Part shown: positions 21,615 through 28,701 of the stretch, piece after piece
Position numbering within the stretch: position 1 is the first letter of the stretch
Layout: each line of letters begins with the position of its first letter
DNA from: a virus
DNA: 35,635 nucleotides
Strand: one strand, 5' to 3'
IMG/VR virus record: IMGVR_UViG_3300001589_000061
Span: 1-35,635 of that record
Position numbers and translations under genes: made by a program
Notes under the pieces: model-generated
Told to the model about the DNA's origin: nothing
Seen by the model: only the letters and a program-made list of their open reading frames with translations
Databases searched by the model: none

Positions 21615-21661
21615 ATTATAGCATATAAAAAGAGCGTTGTCTAATAGACAATGTCTATTAG
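21615..21661 (-). promoter_or_regulatory. Promoter with tandem palindromes for the oxygenase gene
   Basis: Minus strand: TAGACA (21638-21643), 17-base spacer, TATAAT (21615-21620). At and upstream of the -35 box, CTAATAGACA-(1)-TGTCTATTAG (21641-21661) is a perfect 10-base inverted repeat, and TTGTCT/AGACAA forms an overlapping second one. This looks like a repressor or activator site. It also lies just past the tRNA 3' end, so a role in ending that transcript is possible. Confidence 0.65.
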
Positions 21662-21669
21662 GTTATAGT

Positions 21670-21768
21670 TGGCTCTGGGGGAAGGATTCGAACCTCCACG
21701 GTAAATACTTTGCGAGCTATTACCACACGTTAAACAGACGTGCATGTCTACCATTTCATCACCCCAGA
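21670..21768 (-). tRNA. tRNA-like gene, GUU (Asn) anticodon, long variable arm
   Basis: A 99-base cloverleaf can be drawn with CCA encoded. Acceptor stem TCTGGGG/CCCCAGA, discriminator G; D arm with ATG/CAT and GG in the loop; anticodon stem CACGT/ACGTG with loop CTGTTTA, giving anticodon GTT; T arm GGAGG-TTCGAAT-CCTTC. The variable region is 28 bases with a GGTAA/TTACC stem, as in class II tRNAs (Leu, Ser, Tyr), and the D arm looks Leu-like. Normal tRNA-Asn has a short variable loop. Base 37 is T, where a purine is expected. It lies 6 bases after the AsxRS-like gene on the same strand. Confidence 0.8.
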
Positions 21769-21774
21769 TCATTC

Positions 21775-22605
21775 TTATATCTTGTTGATCTTTTCTAGTG
21801 CAGGTATCATTCGTGTAATACCAATACCTCCACCTACTCTTTGAAAAAAGTCAAACTCTAAAAACTTTTCAAGCTCTGCTACTACACGTTCTTTACCAAA
21901 TAATTTAAACAACAGCTCCGAGTAAGCTCCGTCTGTAATTGTATGGAATGTATCTCTCATCATATCAATATCACATGAGCGTTCTGCTGAGCCAATAGTT
22001 TCCATACCACCTAGTATGACATCAATCTTTTTACTTGTTCCGCCGCCATCGTTTCTACTCATATTCCAAAACGGTGATGTCATCTCTGGAAAGTCTGTAA
22101 TCATTGTTTGACCAAAGTCTGCCGCCATCTTTAGTTCATGTTCAGCATCCATCTCGTTGATCCAATCAACTCCGTAATGCTCTTGCCAATCTCTATAAGT
22201 CTTTTCTGTAATGTTACCAAAGCCTAAGTATTCACATAGTTCATACTCCATTGCTTTAAGATCATTTATGTCGCCTGGCATTTCAAATTCAAACATTGGA
22301 AATATAATGTCATGTCTACCTGGGATTGCATTTGGTTCTTGTCTATAGGACGTTGAGACACAAAAAAACCCCTTACTATCGGGGCTACTTAATAATTCAT
22401 GTTCTAGCCACATCTGGCCTGTTTGCGGTAACGGCCAAACTTGGCCTGCATAGTTGTATACTGCTACGTTAAATGGATCTTCGCATGCGGCAAGTATTGA
22501 TAGTCTGTTCTGTGTATGGACTTCTAGAAATCCTTTGTCCAAAAAAAATGACCTTAAAAGGCCAACTGTTTCGGTAAATTTACGTGGGTTTATTAGTTGC
22601 GTCAT
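21775..22605 (-). CDS. Stand-alone class II AsxRS-like catalytic domain (AsnRS paralogue or archaeal-type asparagine synthetase)
   Basis: 276 residues from the ATG at 22605 (AAAGGA upstream). The fold is that of the AspRS/AsnRS catalytic core: PLPQTGQMWLE at 58-68, motif 2 in STSYRQEPNAIPGRHD (R88, E90), VILGGMETIGSAERS at 196-210, and motif 3 GGGIGITRMI at 258-267 with R265. The N-terminal anticodon-binding OB domain of true AsnRS and AspRS is missing. Such trimmed paralogues include archaeal asparagine synthetase, related to AsnRS, and enzymes that modify other substrates. The tRNA with an Asn anticodon begins 6 bases downstream, so charging or modifying it is the attractive idea. Substrate is not proven. 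Confidence 0.78.
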   Translation of the reverse strand: MTQLINPRKFTETVGLLRSFFLDKGFLEVHTQNRLSILAACEDPFNVAVYNYAGQVWPLPQTGQMWLEHELLSSPDSKGFFCVSTSYRQEPNAIPGRHDIIFPMFEFEMPGDINDLKAMEYELCEYLGFGNITEKTYRDWQEHYGVDWINEMDAEHELKMAADFGQTMITDFPEMTSPFWNMSRNDGGGTSKKIDVILGGMETIGSAERSCDIDMMRDTFHTITDGAYSELLFKLFGKERVVAELEKFLEFDFFQRVGGGIGITRMIPALEKINKI

Positions 22606-22626
22606 TTCTTTTCCTTTTTTCAACCT

Positions 22627-22655
22627 AAAAAAAATTTGCTCAAAAAAAATTGAGC
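22627..22655 (-). terminator. Hairpin-T-run terminator or attenuator
   Basis: Minus strand GCTCAA-(6)-TTGAGC (22638-22643, 22650-22655) followed by AAATTTTTTTT. It follows the nitroreductase gene but also lies downstream of a late-type motif (22671-22680), so it would sit in the leader of the AsxRS-like gene. Confidence 0.7.
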
Positions 22656-22670
22656 GTTTTTGTTCGTCGA

Positions 22671-22680
22671 GTTATTTATC
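22671..22680 (-). promoter_or_regulatory. Late-type promoter motif for the AsxRS-like gene and tRNA
   Basis: Minus strand GATAAATAAC, 65 bases before the ATG at 22605, with the terminator-like hairpin in between. Confidence 0.45.
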
Positions 22681-22714
22681 CAAGTCACACAAAAAACATT
22701 TTAAAAAGAATAAT

Positions 22715-23464
22715 TTATAAGAAGGTAACTAAATTATCTTTTGTAGGTTTTTGTCTTCTAGTAAAATGTTTTTCTTTTGGAAATGACTGCGGCAGATTTT
22801 TAGGCATACGTCCTTTCCATTCATCATCTTTGTGTACCCAATGTATAACTGTTTCTTTTTCTTGTGTATCAAGTTTAGCATAACCTATACCTAATGCTAA
22901 ACATAGTTCAACAACACCTTCTCCTAATATTGTATCATGCCAATTTGTACTATGACATCTTGCATAACCAGTTCGTAAGCCCTGCTCTTCTGCTGATAAA
23001 CATGCAAAGCTGGCGCTTACTGCTACGTCCATTAGTATTTGTTCTTTTTGTCCTCGACTAATTTCACCACTAAAGTTCCATGCTTCTTCGGCGCCTTTTA
23101 TTGCATCTAACGTTGCTTCATCAGTATTTGTGTTATTATCTTCTACTGATGATTGGTGTCTTCTTGACCATAACAACAATATTGGAGCTAGATATTGGCC
23201 ATTATATCTTTTTTTAGTACTATCTTGATGTTCTTGTGGTGTTTGTTTTCCGCCCACAACCCAAGTGTCATTCCAAAATAAATTTTGTTTAAATTTAGTT
23301 GCTTCAAGTGAGTTTGTTAAAACGTGTAATTGATATGGATATATTGAATTCTTACTAGGAGCACCGATAGCACAATCTATTATATAATCTATTTTATGTT
23401 TTTCTATTGGAGTGTCCAACCAATGATAGCATGTAGATCTTTGGTCTATTAGATCTTTTAACAT
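22715..23464 (-). CDS. Nitroreductase-family flavoprotein
   Basis: FMN-dependent NAD(P)H oxidoreductase family, 249 residues. Marks: LIDQRSTCYHWLDTPIEK at the start, IIDCAIGAPSKNSIYPYQLH (the A-P-S-x-x-N-x-x-P-x motif), and DVAVSASFACLSAEEQGLRT then GIGYAK near the end. It has a longer polar middle (residues 85-130) than simple nitroreductases. I chose the ATG at 23464, overlapping the upstream stop; an upstream in-frame ATG at 23521 is less likely. The electron acceptor is unknown. Confidence 0.8.
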   Translation of the reverse strand: MLKDLIDQRSTCYHWLDTPIEKHKIDYIIDCAIGAPSKNSIYPYQLHVLTNSLEATKFKQNLFWNDTWVVGGKQTPQEHQDSTKKRYNGQYLAPILLLWSRRHQSSVEDNNTNTDEATLDAIKGAEEAWNFSGEISRGQKEQILMDVAVSASFACLSAEEQGLRTGYARCHSTNWHDTILGEGVVELCLALGIGYAKLDTQEKETVIHWVHKDDEWKGRMPKNLPQSFPKEKHFTRRQKPTKDNLVTFL

Positions 23465-23592
23465 ACAAAAAAAGTATAAAAAAGAATTGTTAGGACGACA
23501 CCTTTTGCAAATGCTAACCAAGCTATGCCATACCAGCCTATACCTAGTTTATCAGACCACCATTCTACATATCTTTTATGCCGTTCGATCAT
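23458..23592 (-). CDS. Tiny membrane protein, 44 aa
   Basis: MIERHKRYVEWWSDKLGIGW then one hydrophobic segment ending FFVC. It starts on the stop of the previous gene (TAATG) and overlaps the nitroreductase start by 7 bases, which supports a real, coupled gene. Unrecognised. Confidence 0.6.
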   Translation of the reverse strand: MIERHKRYVEWWSDKLGIGWYGIAWLAFAKGVVLTILFYTFFVC

Positions 23593-23864
23593 TACTCTGT
23601 CCAAGGCCTTCCAGTAACAAGTCCGCCACTGTTTGCATTATCAACTAATGCACCTGTATTACTACTAGCGTTATATCTTGTTGGCAATTGACCAATAGTT
23701 AGAGTATTCCTTGCTCTATATGCAACTGCACTTGTATTTGTACTTCCACTTACATCTCCGTTTGCCGCTACAGTCTTGCCTTCACGCTTTGCTGTAGCCT
23801 TTGCAAGTTTAGTATCTTGCCTAGTTCGCTTTAATGTTAGTGTTGATATACCATTAGCCGCCAT
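23592..23864 (-). CDS. Hypothetical Gly/Ala/Thr/Asn-rich protein, 90 aa
   Basis: MAANGISTLTLKRTRQDTKL, a basic first third, then a flexible Asn/Thr/Gly-rich remainder (NASSNTGALVDNANSGGLVT). It has the look of a small virion protein. Its start overlaps the upstream zinc-ribbon gene by 11 bases. Confidence 0.65.
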   Translation of the reverse strand: MAANGISTLTLKRTRQDTKLAKATAKREGKTVAANGDVSGSTNTSAVAYRARNTLTIGQLPTRYNASSNTGALVDNANSGGLVTGRPWTE

Positions 23865-24000
23865 CTATTTGCTCCTCAACTGGTGTTTCGTATCTTGGGT
23901 GGTTACAGACTACTATCTCTATAGGATTGTTATCACCATCTCTAAACTCTTCAATAAGTCTACCTTCGTGTTGCCTACCGCAATTCAAACATACATTCAT
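23854..24000 (-). CDS. Tiny zinc-ribbon-like protein, 48 aa
   Basis: MNVCLNCGRQHEGRLIEEF and later VVCNHPRYETP give C-x2-C and C-x-H, a possible zinc site. A TAAATAC motif lies 3 bases before the ATG, with no room for a ribosome site. Below the usual size cut-off but with coherent coding sequence and an overlap with the next gene. Confidence 0.55.
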   Translation of the reverse strand: MNVCLNCGRQHEGRLIEEFRDGDNNPIEIVVCNHPRYETPVEEQIDGG

Positions 24001-24003
24001 ATT

Positions 24004-24012
24004 GTATTTACC
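24004..24012 (-). promoter_or_regulatory. Late-type motif abutting a start codon
   Basis: Minus strand GGTAAATAC, ending 3 bases before the ATG at 24000. If used, the message would be leaderless. Confidence 0.4.
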
Positions 24013-24026
24013 TGATAAGTAAGAGT

Positions 24027-24578
24027 ATGCAATTTATATCAGAAAACTTTTGGAAAACTTATAGACGCACAGTTTATTTTGATCCAATTAATGCCTGCTA
24101 TATAAAACACTTTCATTACCTTAACCAAGACTGGTATACCGATCATGTTAAAATAGTCAATAAATATTTTCCTGGATACATCCTAAATAATAAATTTAAT
24201 ACTGCAAAGAACCGAATGGAATTTAAATATAAAGCAATTGAAGGACAAACATTTAATGATGCCCGTTATAGTTATACCTATGAACAAATAAACTCAGTAT
24301 TTGAATATTGCATCAGAGATATAGAGAGAACTTGGCCATATAAATTAAATGACTGGGCATTGAGTAACATAATAATAACCCCGAATAATCATGTAAAATA
24401 TGTAGATCTTGATACATTTCATGATCCAACTGAATTGCCATCAAAAATAAAAACAGTAAAACAAATAAAAAAAGACTTCGAGGGGGGTTTTCAAAAAACT
24501 GATTGGAAGAAATTTGTTATGTGGAGGAAACATAATACATGTCAAAAATTATTACAGCAATATGGAATTATTTTGTAG
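24027..24578 (+). CDS. Kinase-fold-like protein, probably degenerate
   Basis: 183 residues. NDWALSNIIITPNNHVKYVD followed by LDTFHD resembles the catalytic and metal-binding segments of aminoglycoside-phosphotransferase / lipopolysaccharide-kinase folds (HGDLHxxN ... iiDfD). The usual H-G-D is replaced by N-D-W, and no clear ATP-binding lysine is seen, so activity is doubtful. It heads the plus-strand run leading to 5-aminolevulinate synthase. Confidence is in the gene, less in the fold. Confidence 0.65.
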   Translation: MQFISENFWKTYRRTVYFDPINACYIKHFHYLNQDWYTDHVKIVNKYFPGYILNNKFNTAKNRMEFKYKAIEGQTFNDARYSYTYEQINSVFEYCIRDIERTWPYKLNDWALSNIIITPNNHVKYVDLDTFHDPTELPSKIKTVKQIKKDFEGGFQKTDWKKFVMWRKHNTCQKLLQQYGIIL

Positions 24579-24754
24579 AATGGTGTAAAGACTATCAAGC
24601 ATTTCAACGAGAAATGAATGAAATGGGAATATTTAATATTCCCCACTTATTTGGTGTAGCCACATATATTGATAAAGAGAGTTTTGACCGGATAAGTAAA
24701 AATAATGATAGATCTTACGATATTCCAAAAAACAATAGACACCTTAAAGACTGA
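24539..24754 (+). CDS. Hypothetical small protein, 71 aa
   Basis: [20 protein letters not shown], helical and charged, with a polar tail. GGAGG lies 11 bases before its ATG. It overlaps the gene before it by 40 bases and the synthase after it by 50, larger overlaps than usual here. Unrecognised. Confidence 0.55.
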   Translation: MSKIITAIWNYFVEWCKDYQAFQREMNEMGIFNIPHLFGVATYIDKESFDRISKNNDRSYDIPKNNRHLKD

Positions 24755-25916
24755 AGGCAAGTACCGCGTCTTTAACGACATAGTTCGTGAAGCAGGAGAC
24801 TTTCCTAAGTCTATATGGTATGGACCGTATAATATTAAGAACATTGTAAACTGGTGTAGCAATGACTACCTCGGTATGGGGCAACATAAAGTTGTTACTG
24901 ATGCAATGCATACTGCCCTTGACCAAACAGGTAGCGGCTCGGGTGGAACAAGAAACATTGGTGGCACTAGCCATTACCATGTAGCATTGGAGAACGAACT
25001 TGCCCGTTTGCATAGCAACGGAGCGGCTTTACTCTATACAAGTGCATATGTGGCCAATGAGTGGACACTCATAGCATTAAGCAAGATCATTCCCAACATT
25101 GTCTTTTTAAGTGATTCAAGTAATCACGCCTCGATAATCACAGGTATAAAAAATAGTGGTGCTGAAAAGATTATTTGGAAGCACAATGATATGATGGACC
25201 TTGAGGAGAAACTAGTAGAAGCCGCTGACAGAAAAATGATACCTTGTATTGTTTTCGAATCTGTGTATAGCATGGAAGGCGATGTATCTCCTATTTCTCA
25301 AGTCTGCGACCTTGCTGAAAAGTACAAGGCGATAACCTATATTGACGAAGTGCATGCAGTTGGTATGTACGGGGAAACTGGCGCAGGATACTGCGAGAAG
25401 ATTGGGGAGAAACGTATTGACGTAATCAATGGTACTTTAGGCAAGGCATATGGAGTACAAGGCGGTTATGTTTCCGGCGACGAATTGGTCATAGATGCAA
25501 TTCGAAGCATAGCAAGTGGATTTATATTCACAACTAGTACGAGCCCGGTTATTTGTGCTGGTGCCTTAGCCTCTATAAAATATCTAAAAGATCATAATGA
25601 ATTACGAGTACAACATCAAGAACGTGCGGCTAAACTTAAAGCTATGTTGGCTGAAGTTAACATAGAAGTTCATAAGGATAGCTGTACGCATATCGTTCCA
25701 GTTATGGTTCGCGATGCAAAACTTTGCAAACGTATGAGTGACATGCTGTTAGAAGATTATAATATCTATATACAGCCTATTAATTACCCTACGGTTGCAG
25801 TCGGACAAGAGCGTTTACGCATCGCGCCTACTCCGCTACATTCAGATGCGATGATGCACGATCTAGTTGACTCTTTACGAAAAGTATTCAAAAGAGTCAA
25901 AGAAGGTTGTGTTTAA
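24705..25916 (+). CDS. hemA: 5-aminolevulinate synthase
   Basis: PLP enzyme condensing glycine with succinyl-CoA to 5-aminolevulinate, the first committed step of tetrapyrrole synthesis in alphaproteobacteria. The 403-residue protein matches the family over its whole length: [73 protein letters not shown], and the PLP lysine K247 in [17 protein letters not shown]. The E-V-H-A-V-G and G-T-x-G-K-A-x-G patterns distinguish ALAS from related alpha-oxoamine synthases. The start fits the family despite overlapping the upstream frame. It shares a plus-strand run with DUF454 and a HemD-like gene. Confidence 0.93.
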   Translation: MIDLTIFQKTIDTLKTEGKYRVFNDIVREAGDFPKSIWYGPYNIKNIVNWCSNDYLGMGQHKVVTDAMHTALDQTGSGSGGTRNIGGTSHYHVALENELARLHSNGAALLYTSAYVANEWTLIALSKIIPNIVFLSDSSNHASIITGIKNSGAEKIIWKHNDMMDLEEKLVEAADRKMIPCIVFESVYSMEGDVSPISQVCDLAEKYKAITYIDEVHAVGMYGETGAGYCEKIGEKRIDVINGTLGKAYGVQGGYVSGDELVIDAIRSIASGFIFTTSTSPVICAGALASIKYLKDHNELRVQHQERAAKLKAMLAEVNIEVHKDSCTHIVPVMVRDAKLCKRMSDMLLEDYNIYIQPINYPTVAVGQERLRIAPTPLHSDAMMHDLVDSLRKVFKRVKEGCV

Positions 25917-25929
25917 ACGGAGTTAATTT

Positions 25930-26349
25930 ATGCAAAAAATAAAAAAGTACATATGGCTCAGCCTAGGATTTCTAAGTCTAGGCATGGCATATATTGGAGT
26001 TGTTGTTCCTGGCATTCCATTTTCAATCTTCTTAGTGTTTGCGGCCTACTGTTTTGCAAAGAGCAGTAAACGTATGCATGACTGGATATACAATCACAAA
26101 TACTTTGGACCGTTCCTAACTAATTGGGTACAGAAAAGAGTATTCCCTACCAAAGGCAAGTATGCGATGATTATTGTAATGTCATCCTCGTTAGCATTCC
26201 TTTGGTTTACATCTGAGAATATTAAAGCTGTTATGTGGAGCGGAGGCTTTATGGCATTAGTTGCTATATGGGCTTGGCGTTATCCAGGAAGCACTATAGA
26301 ATGGGAACGTAGATCAGACGAAGGCAAGAAAATCGGATGGTTTAAGTAA
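25930..26349 (+). CDS. DUF454 (YbaN-like) inner-membrane protein
   Basis: 139 residues. IWLSLGFLSLGMAYIGVVVP then GIPFSIFLVFAAYCFAKSS is the classic DUF454 N-terminus, followed by HDWIYNHKYFGPFLTNW. Further hydrophobic segments follow near MIIVMSSSLAFLWF. The family is of unknown function. A ribosome site (CGGAG) precedes it, 13 bases after the synthase stop. Confidence 0.88.
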   Translation: MQKIKKYIWLSLGFLSLGMAYIGVVVPGIPFSIFLVFAAYCFAKSSKRMHDWIYNHKYFGPFLTNWVQKRVFPTKGKYAMIIVMSSSLAFLWFTSENIKAVMWSGGFMALVAIWAWRYPGSTIEWERRSDEGKKIGWFK

Positions 26350-26370
26350 ATACTCTAAAGGAGACTTCAA

Positions 26371-26952
26371 ATGTGCCAAGTCAGTACTCAAATAGTCCAA
26401 CCTCCAGTAGTAGATGATAACTTCTTCTGGATACCATTAGAAAAGACATTGCAGGTTAAAGAACAGCCTGCAATGTCAATACAATCACCCTCAGTATTAA
26501 TAGTAACACATCGAAGATCATTTGAGCATTACAGATTTGTATGTAAGAGAGATGTTACTGTTCTGTGTGTTGGTCAACGTACAAAAGATTATTTAAACCA
26601 GCAAGGATTTGATGATGTAGTTTATCACAAGTCTGCAGAAAGCATAACACTACTTGATCGATATAACTATTATTGGTTACACGGAGATAAGTATAAGGTT
26701 GACTTTCGTAGGGATGGTGACAGATATAGAGAAAACGTAGTATCTATTAAAACTTATACAACACAAACCTTAATAGAAAATGTATGCTATATAACAAAGG
26801 CTACACCAAATACAATTAGTGTATACTCACAGGGCCAATATAACCTTATTGAAAACTCTGGGTACATTCCAGACTTGTTAAGGGTAGTTCCAAGTGTTAA
26901 GATGAAACAACCTAAACAATGGAAACAGGTTGAAGTATTCAATCCTGCTTAG
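26371..26952 (+). CDS. Possible uroporphyrinogen-III synthase (HemD-like)
   Basis: 193 residues. Although HemD sequences are poorly conserved, several typical elements appear in order: SPSVLIVTHRRSFEHYRF (TSxxav-like), TVLCVGQRTKDYLNQQGFDD (the aVG-x-x-T-x-x-L-x-x-x-G-f motif), a short YYWLHGDKYKVDF (l-x-G-d-x segment), VVSIKTYTTQ, and ISVYSQGQYNLIE (second TS-like turn). It is shorter than usual HemD (about 240). Its place after 5-aminolevulinate synthase supports the reading. RBS AAAGGAG is clear. The alternative is an unrelated Rossmann-like protein. Confidence 0.5.
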   Translation: MCQVSTQIVQPPVVDDNFFWIPLEKTLQVKEQPAMSIQSPSVLIVTHRRSFEHYRFVCKRDVTVLCVGQRTKDYLNQQGFDDVVYHKSAESITLLDRYNYYWLHGDKYKVDFRRDGDRYRENVVSIKTYTTQTLIENVCYITKATPNTISVYSQGQYNLIENSGYIPDLLRVVPSVKMKQPKQWKQVEVFNPA

Positions 26953-26961
26953 GCCCCGCTG

Positions 26962-27471
26962 TTACAGATAAGCACTCCAACTAGGATGTGCAATTTGCAT
27001 ATCTAATTGCTTACGTTTATTCACTAGCTCATAATAATCAGGAGCGTATGGAGATTTAATTGGCTTCATGTGTGTCTTGTTACCTTTAGTAGTATTACAC
27101 GGACCACATGCGGCTACAATGTTATTCCATTGGGTTTTGCCGCCTAGCGATAACGGAACAACATGATCTAGAGTTAAGTTATTTTTTGTGTAAGGAGTAT
27201 TACAATACTGACAAGTGTACAAGTCTCGCACATAAAGATTGTTCTTAGAGAATCTAGGCTTCTGCCGCCGACGTTGCATTTGTTTTAGCATCATTACTGC
27301 CGGTACTTTAGTTTCCCAACTTGAACTGCGTACAATCCAATCATCATACCAATCAAGGACTGTTACTTTCTCTAACCAAAGGTATGTAATTGCTTCTTTC
27401 CATTGAATTGCACTCAATGGCAAATATGATACAGGTTGAGCATCTGCATTAAGTAGTAGCACCTGACCCAA
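26962..27471 (-). CDS. HNH endonuclease
   Basis: 169 residues. A bacterial-type HNH domain with a zinc-binding frame: VRDLYTCQYCNTPY, LDHVVPLSLGGKTQWNNIVA and ACGPCNTTKGNK provide two C-x2-C pairs and D-H ... N ... N. The N-terminal half (LLLNADAQPVSYLPLSAIQW) is typical of this HNH subfamily found in bacteria and phages. The start is a TTG with AGAGGA at about 8 bases; no better ATG exists. It has a late-type motif upstream. It may be a homing nuclease, packaging helper or DNA-degrading enzyme. Confidence 0.87.
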   Translation of the reverse strand: MGQVLLLNADAQPVSYLPLSAIQWKEAITYLWLEKVTVLDWYDDWIVRSSSWETKVPAVMMLKQMQRRRQKPRFSKNNLYVRDLYTCQYCNTPYTKNNLTLDHVVPLSLGGKTQWNNIVAACGPCNTTKGNKTHMKPIKSPYAPDYYELVNKRKQLDMQIAHPSWSAYL

Positions 27472-27502
27472 TATTCAGTCCTCTTCTATTACTGTTTAAA
27501 TC

Positions 27503-27510
27503 TATTTATT
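27503..27510 (-). promoter_or_regulatory. Late-type promoter motif for HNH gene
   Basis: Minus strand AATAAATA, 31 bases before the TTG start at 27471. Confidence 0.45.
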
Positions 27511-27880
27511 AAAGTTTTTCTTTTGGAGCTGTGTATGGTTTAAACTTTGTTCCGCTAGTTACTAAGCAACCTGTACCGTCCGGAAAGACTCCAATAATAC
27601 TCCAACTTCCGGATTCGATATTCAAAGTCAATAACATCTCAGCCCTATGAAACATTCCTTTTGTTGCTTCTCTCAAAAGCAAATCTCCAGACCCAAGTAT
27701 TTCTTCTCCATGCTTCTTCATAACTATATCAAAAACTTTTTGCTTATCTGCATCGCATTGGATAGTAGACATAAGTTGTCTACTTGTAGGAGATGTAGTT
27801 GTTTCTTGTGCGACTATAGGTGTTGATAACATACCTATCACCATCCCGGTAAGCATTGTTGAACTAATTTTTGATAGCAT
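27509..27880 (-). CDS. Secreted hypothetical protein, 123 aa
   Basis: Signal peptide MLSKISSTMLTGMVIGMLST then PIVA-Q, cut near residue 25. The mature part has two cysteines (TIQCDADKQ; GTGCLVTSG) likely forming a disulphide, and a beta-rich end (SWSIIGVFPDGTGCLV). Probably periplasmic. Not recognised. RBS AAAGGAAAAG. It lies 14 bases after the YqgE gene. Confidence 0.75.
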   Translation of the reverse strand: MLSKISSTMLTGMVIGMLSTPIVAQETTTSPTSRQLMSTIQCDADKQKVFDIVMKKHGEEILGSGDLLLREATKGMFHRAEMLLTLNIESGSWSIIGVFPDGTGCLVTSGTKFKPYTAPKEKL

Positions 27881-27894
27881 AAACTTTTCCTTTG

Positions 27895-28446
27895 TTAGTT
27901 AAAAAACTGGTTTATCATTTGAGATGAACTAAGCTGTAATGCTTTGTGCCATTGTTCTTCCCCATCATACTCAAACATTATAGCATCAGTAGGCTTTAAT
28001 GTCAACCATCCTTTGTTTGGTTTATAAGGAGAATGTCCATTTACTTCTGCATTTAATTGCCCAGGGGCCCATCCACAGATGCCACTTGCCATTCTCCAAG
28101 CCGCTGGCACATTACCTGTTGACATTTTTTCAATCATAAAGTCATCGCTTGTAACATTATAATTGCCTGCTGGGGTTGTATTAGAACTATACCACTCTGC
28201 GGTATGGAGCATAGATACTGCACGTTCATGAACAGGTCCACCTTTGTAGATAGTCTCGGTAGTGTCAAATTCAAATCCGTTGGATTGGAATACCTTACTT
28301 ACAGGAAACTGACTAGACTTATTAAGTATAATACCTTGACTTCCGTTTGAAGTATCTTCGCAAACATAAATGACACTATTTTTAAAGAAAGAAGAATTAA
28401 GTTTAGGGTGGGCTACTAGAAGCATTCCAGTGTAGTTCATGCTCAA
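27895..28446 (-). CDS. YqgE/AlgH family protein (UPF0301)
   Basis: 183 residues. MNYTGMLLVAHPKLNSSFFK, VIYVCEDTSNGSQGIILNKS, IYKGGPVHERAVSMLHT, ASGICGWAPGQLNAEV and WLTLKP follow the family from end to end (GqlLiA.P.l.d..F.rsViyi..H...Ga.GlvlNrp ... GGPV ... G.aGWgpGQLe.Ei). The family is widespread in bacteria, with no settled biochemical role. The phage copy is full-length. Its ATG overlaps the stop of the upstream basic protein gene (ATGA). Confidence 0.92.
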   Translation of the reverse strand: MSMNYTGMLLVAHPKLNSSFFKNSVIYVCEDTSNGSQGIILNKSSQFPVSKVFQSNGFEFDTTETIYKGGPVHERAVSMLHTAEWYSSNTTPAGNYNVTSDDFMIEKMSTGNVPAAWRMASGICGWAPGQLNAEVNGHSPYKPNKGWLTLKPTDAIMFEYDGEEQWHKALQLSSSQMINQFFN

Positions 28447-28688
28447 CTCCAGTCGGGGATTGGTCCACCGTATTTCTTTCCTTTGATCTTTGCTCCTCCC
28501 ATTTTTACTCGTTTCTTTCCGAGCTTATGAGATTTCTTACCTTCTCTGGAACGATAGCCTTGCGACTTACATGAAGCTAGGGCACTTGCCCCAATTGCTG
28601 AATTGGACTTAGAAGACTTGCAAAGTTTACTCGTTGCTTTCCATTCTTCAATGTCTGCTTCTGTTTCTAATAGATCTTCTACTTTCAT
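28443..28688 (-). CDS. Basic head-type protein with capsid-targeting-like N-terminus
   Basis: 81 residues starting MKVEDLLETEADIEEWKATS, close to MKIDDLLEAP of the nucleotidyltransferase, with L-L-E/T as a possible protease site. The body is lysine/serine-rich (REGKKSHKLGKKRVKMGG; AKIKGKKYGG). It probably belongs with the packaged basic proteins of the 7.5-8.2 kb region, although it lies 15 kb away. A TTG at 28703 is an alternative start. A late-type motif ends 4 bases before the ATG. Confidence 0.68.
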   Translation of the reverse strand: MKVEDLLETEADIEEWKATSKLCKSSKSNSAIGASALASCKSQGYRSREGKKSHKLGKKRVKMGGAKIKGKKYGGPIPDWS

Positions 28689-28692
28689 AAAA

Positions 28693-28701
28693 GTATTTAT
28701 C
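28693..28701 (-). promoter_or_regulatory. Late-type motif abutting a start codon
   Basis: Minus strand GATAAATAC followed by TTTT and the ATG at 28688. A T4-like start site would fall on or next to the A of the ATG. Confidence 0.45.
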
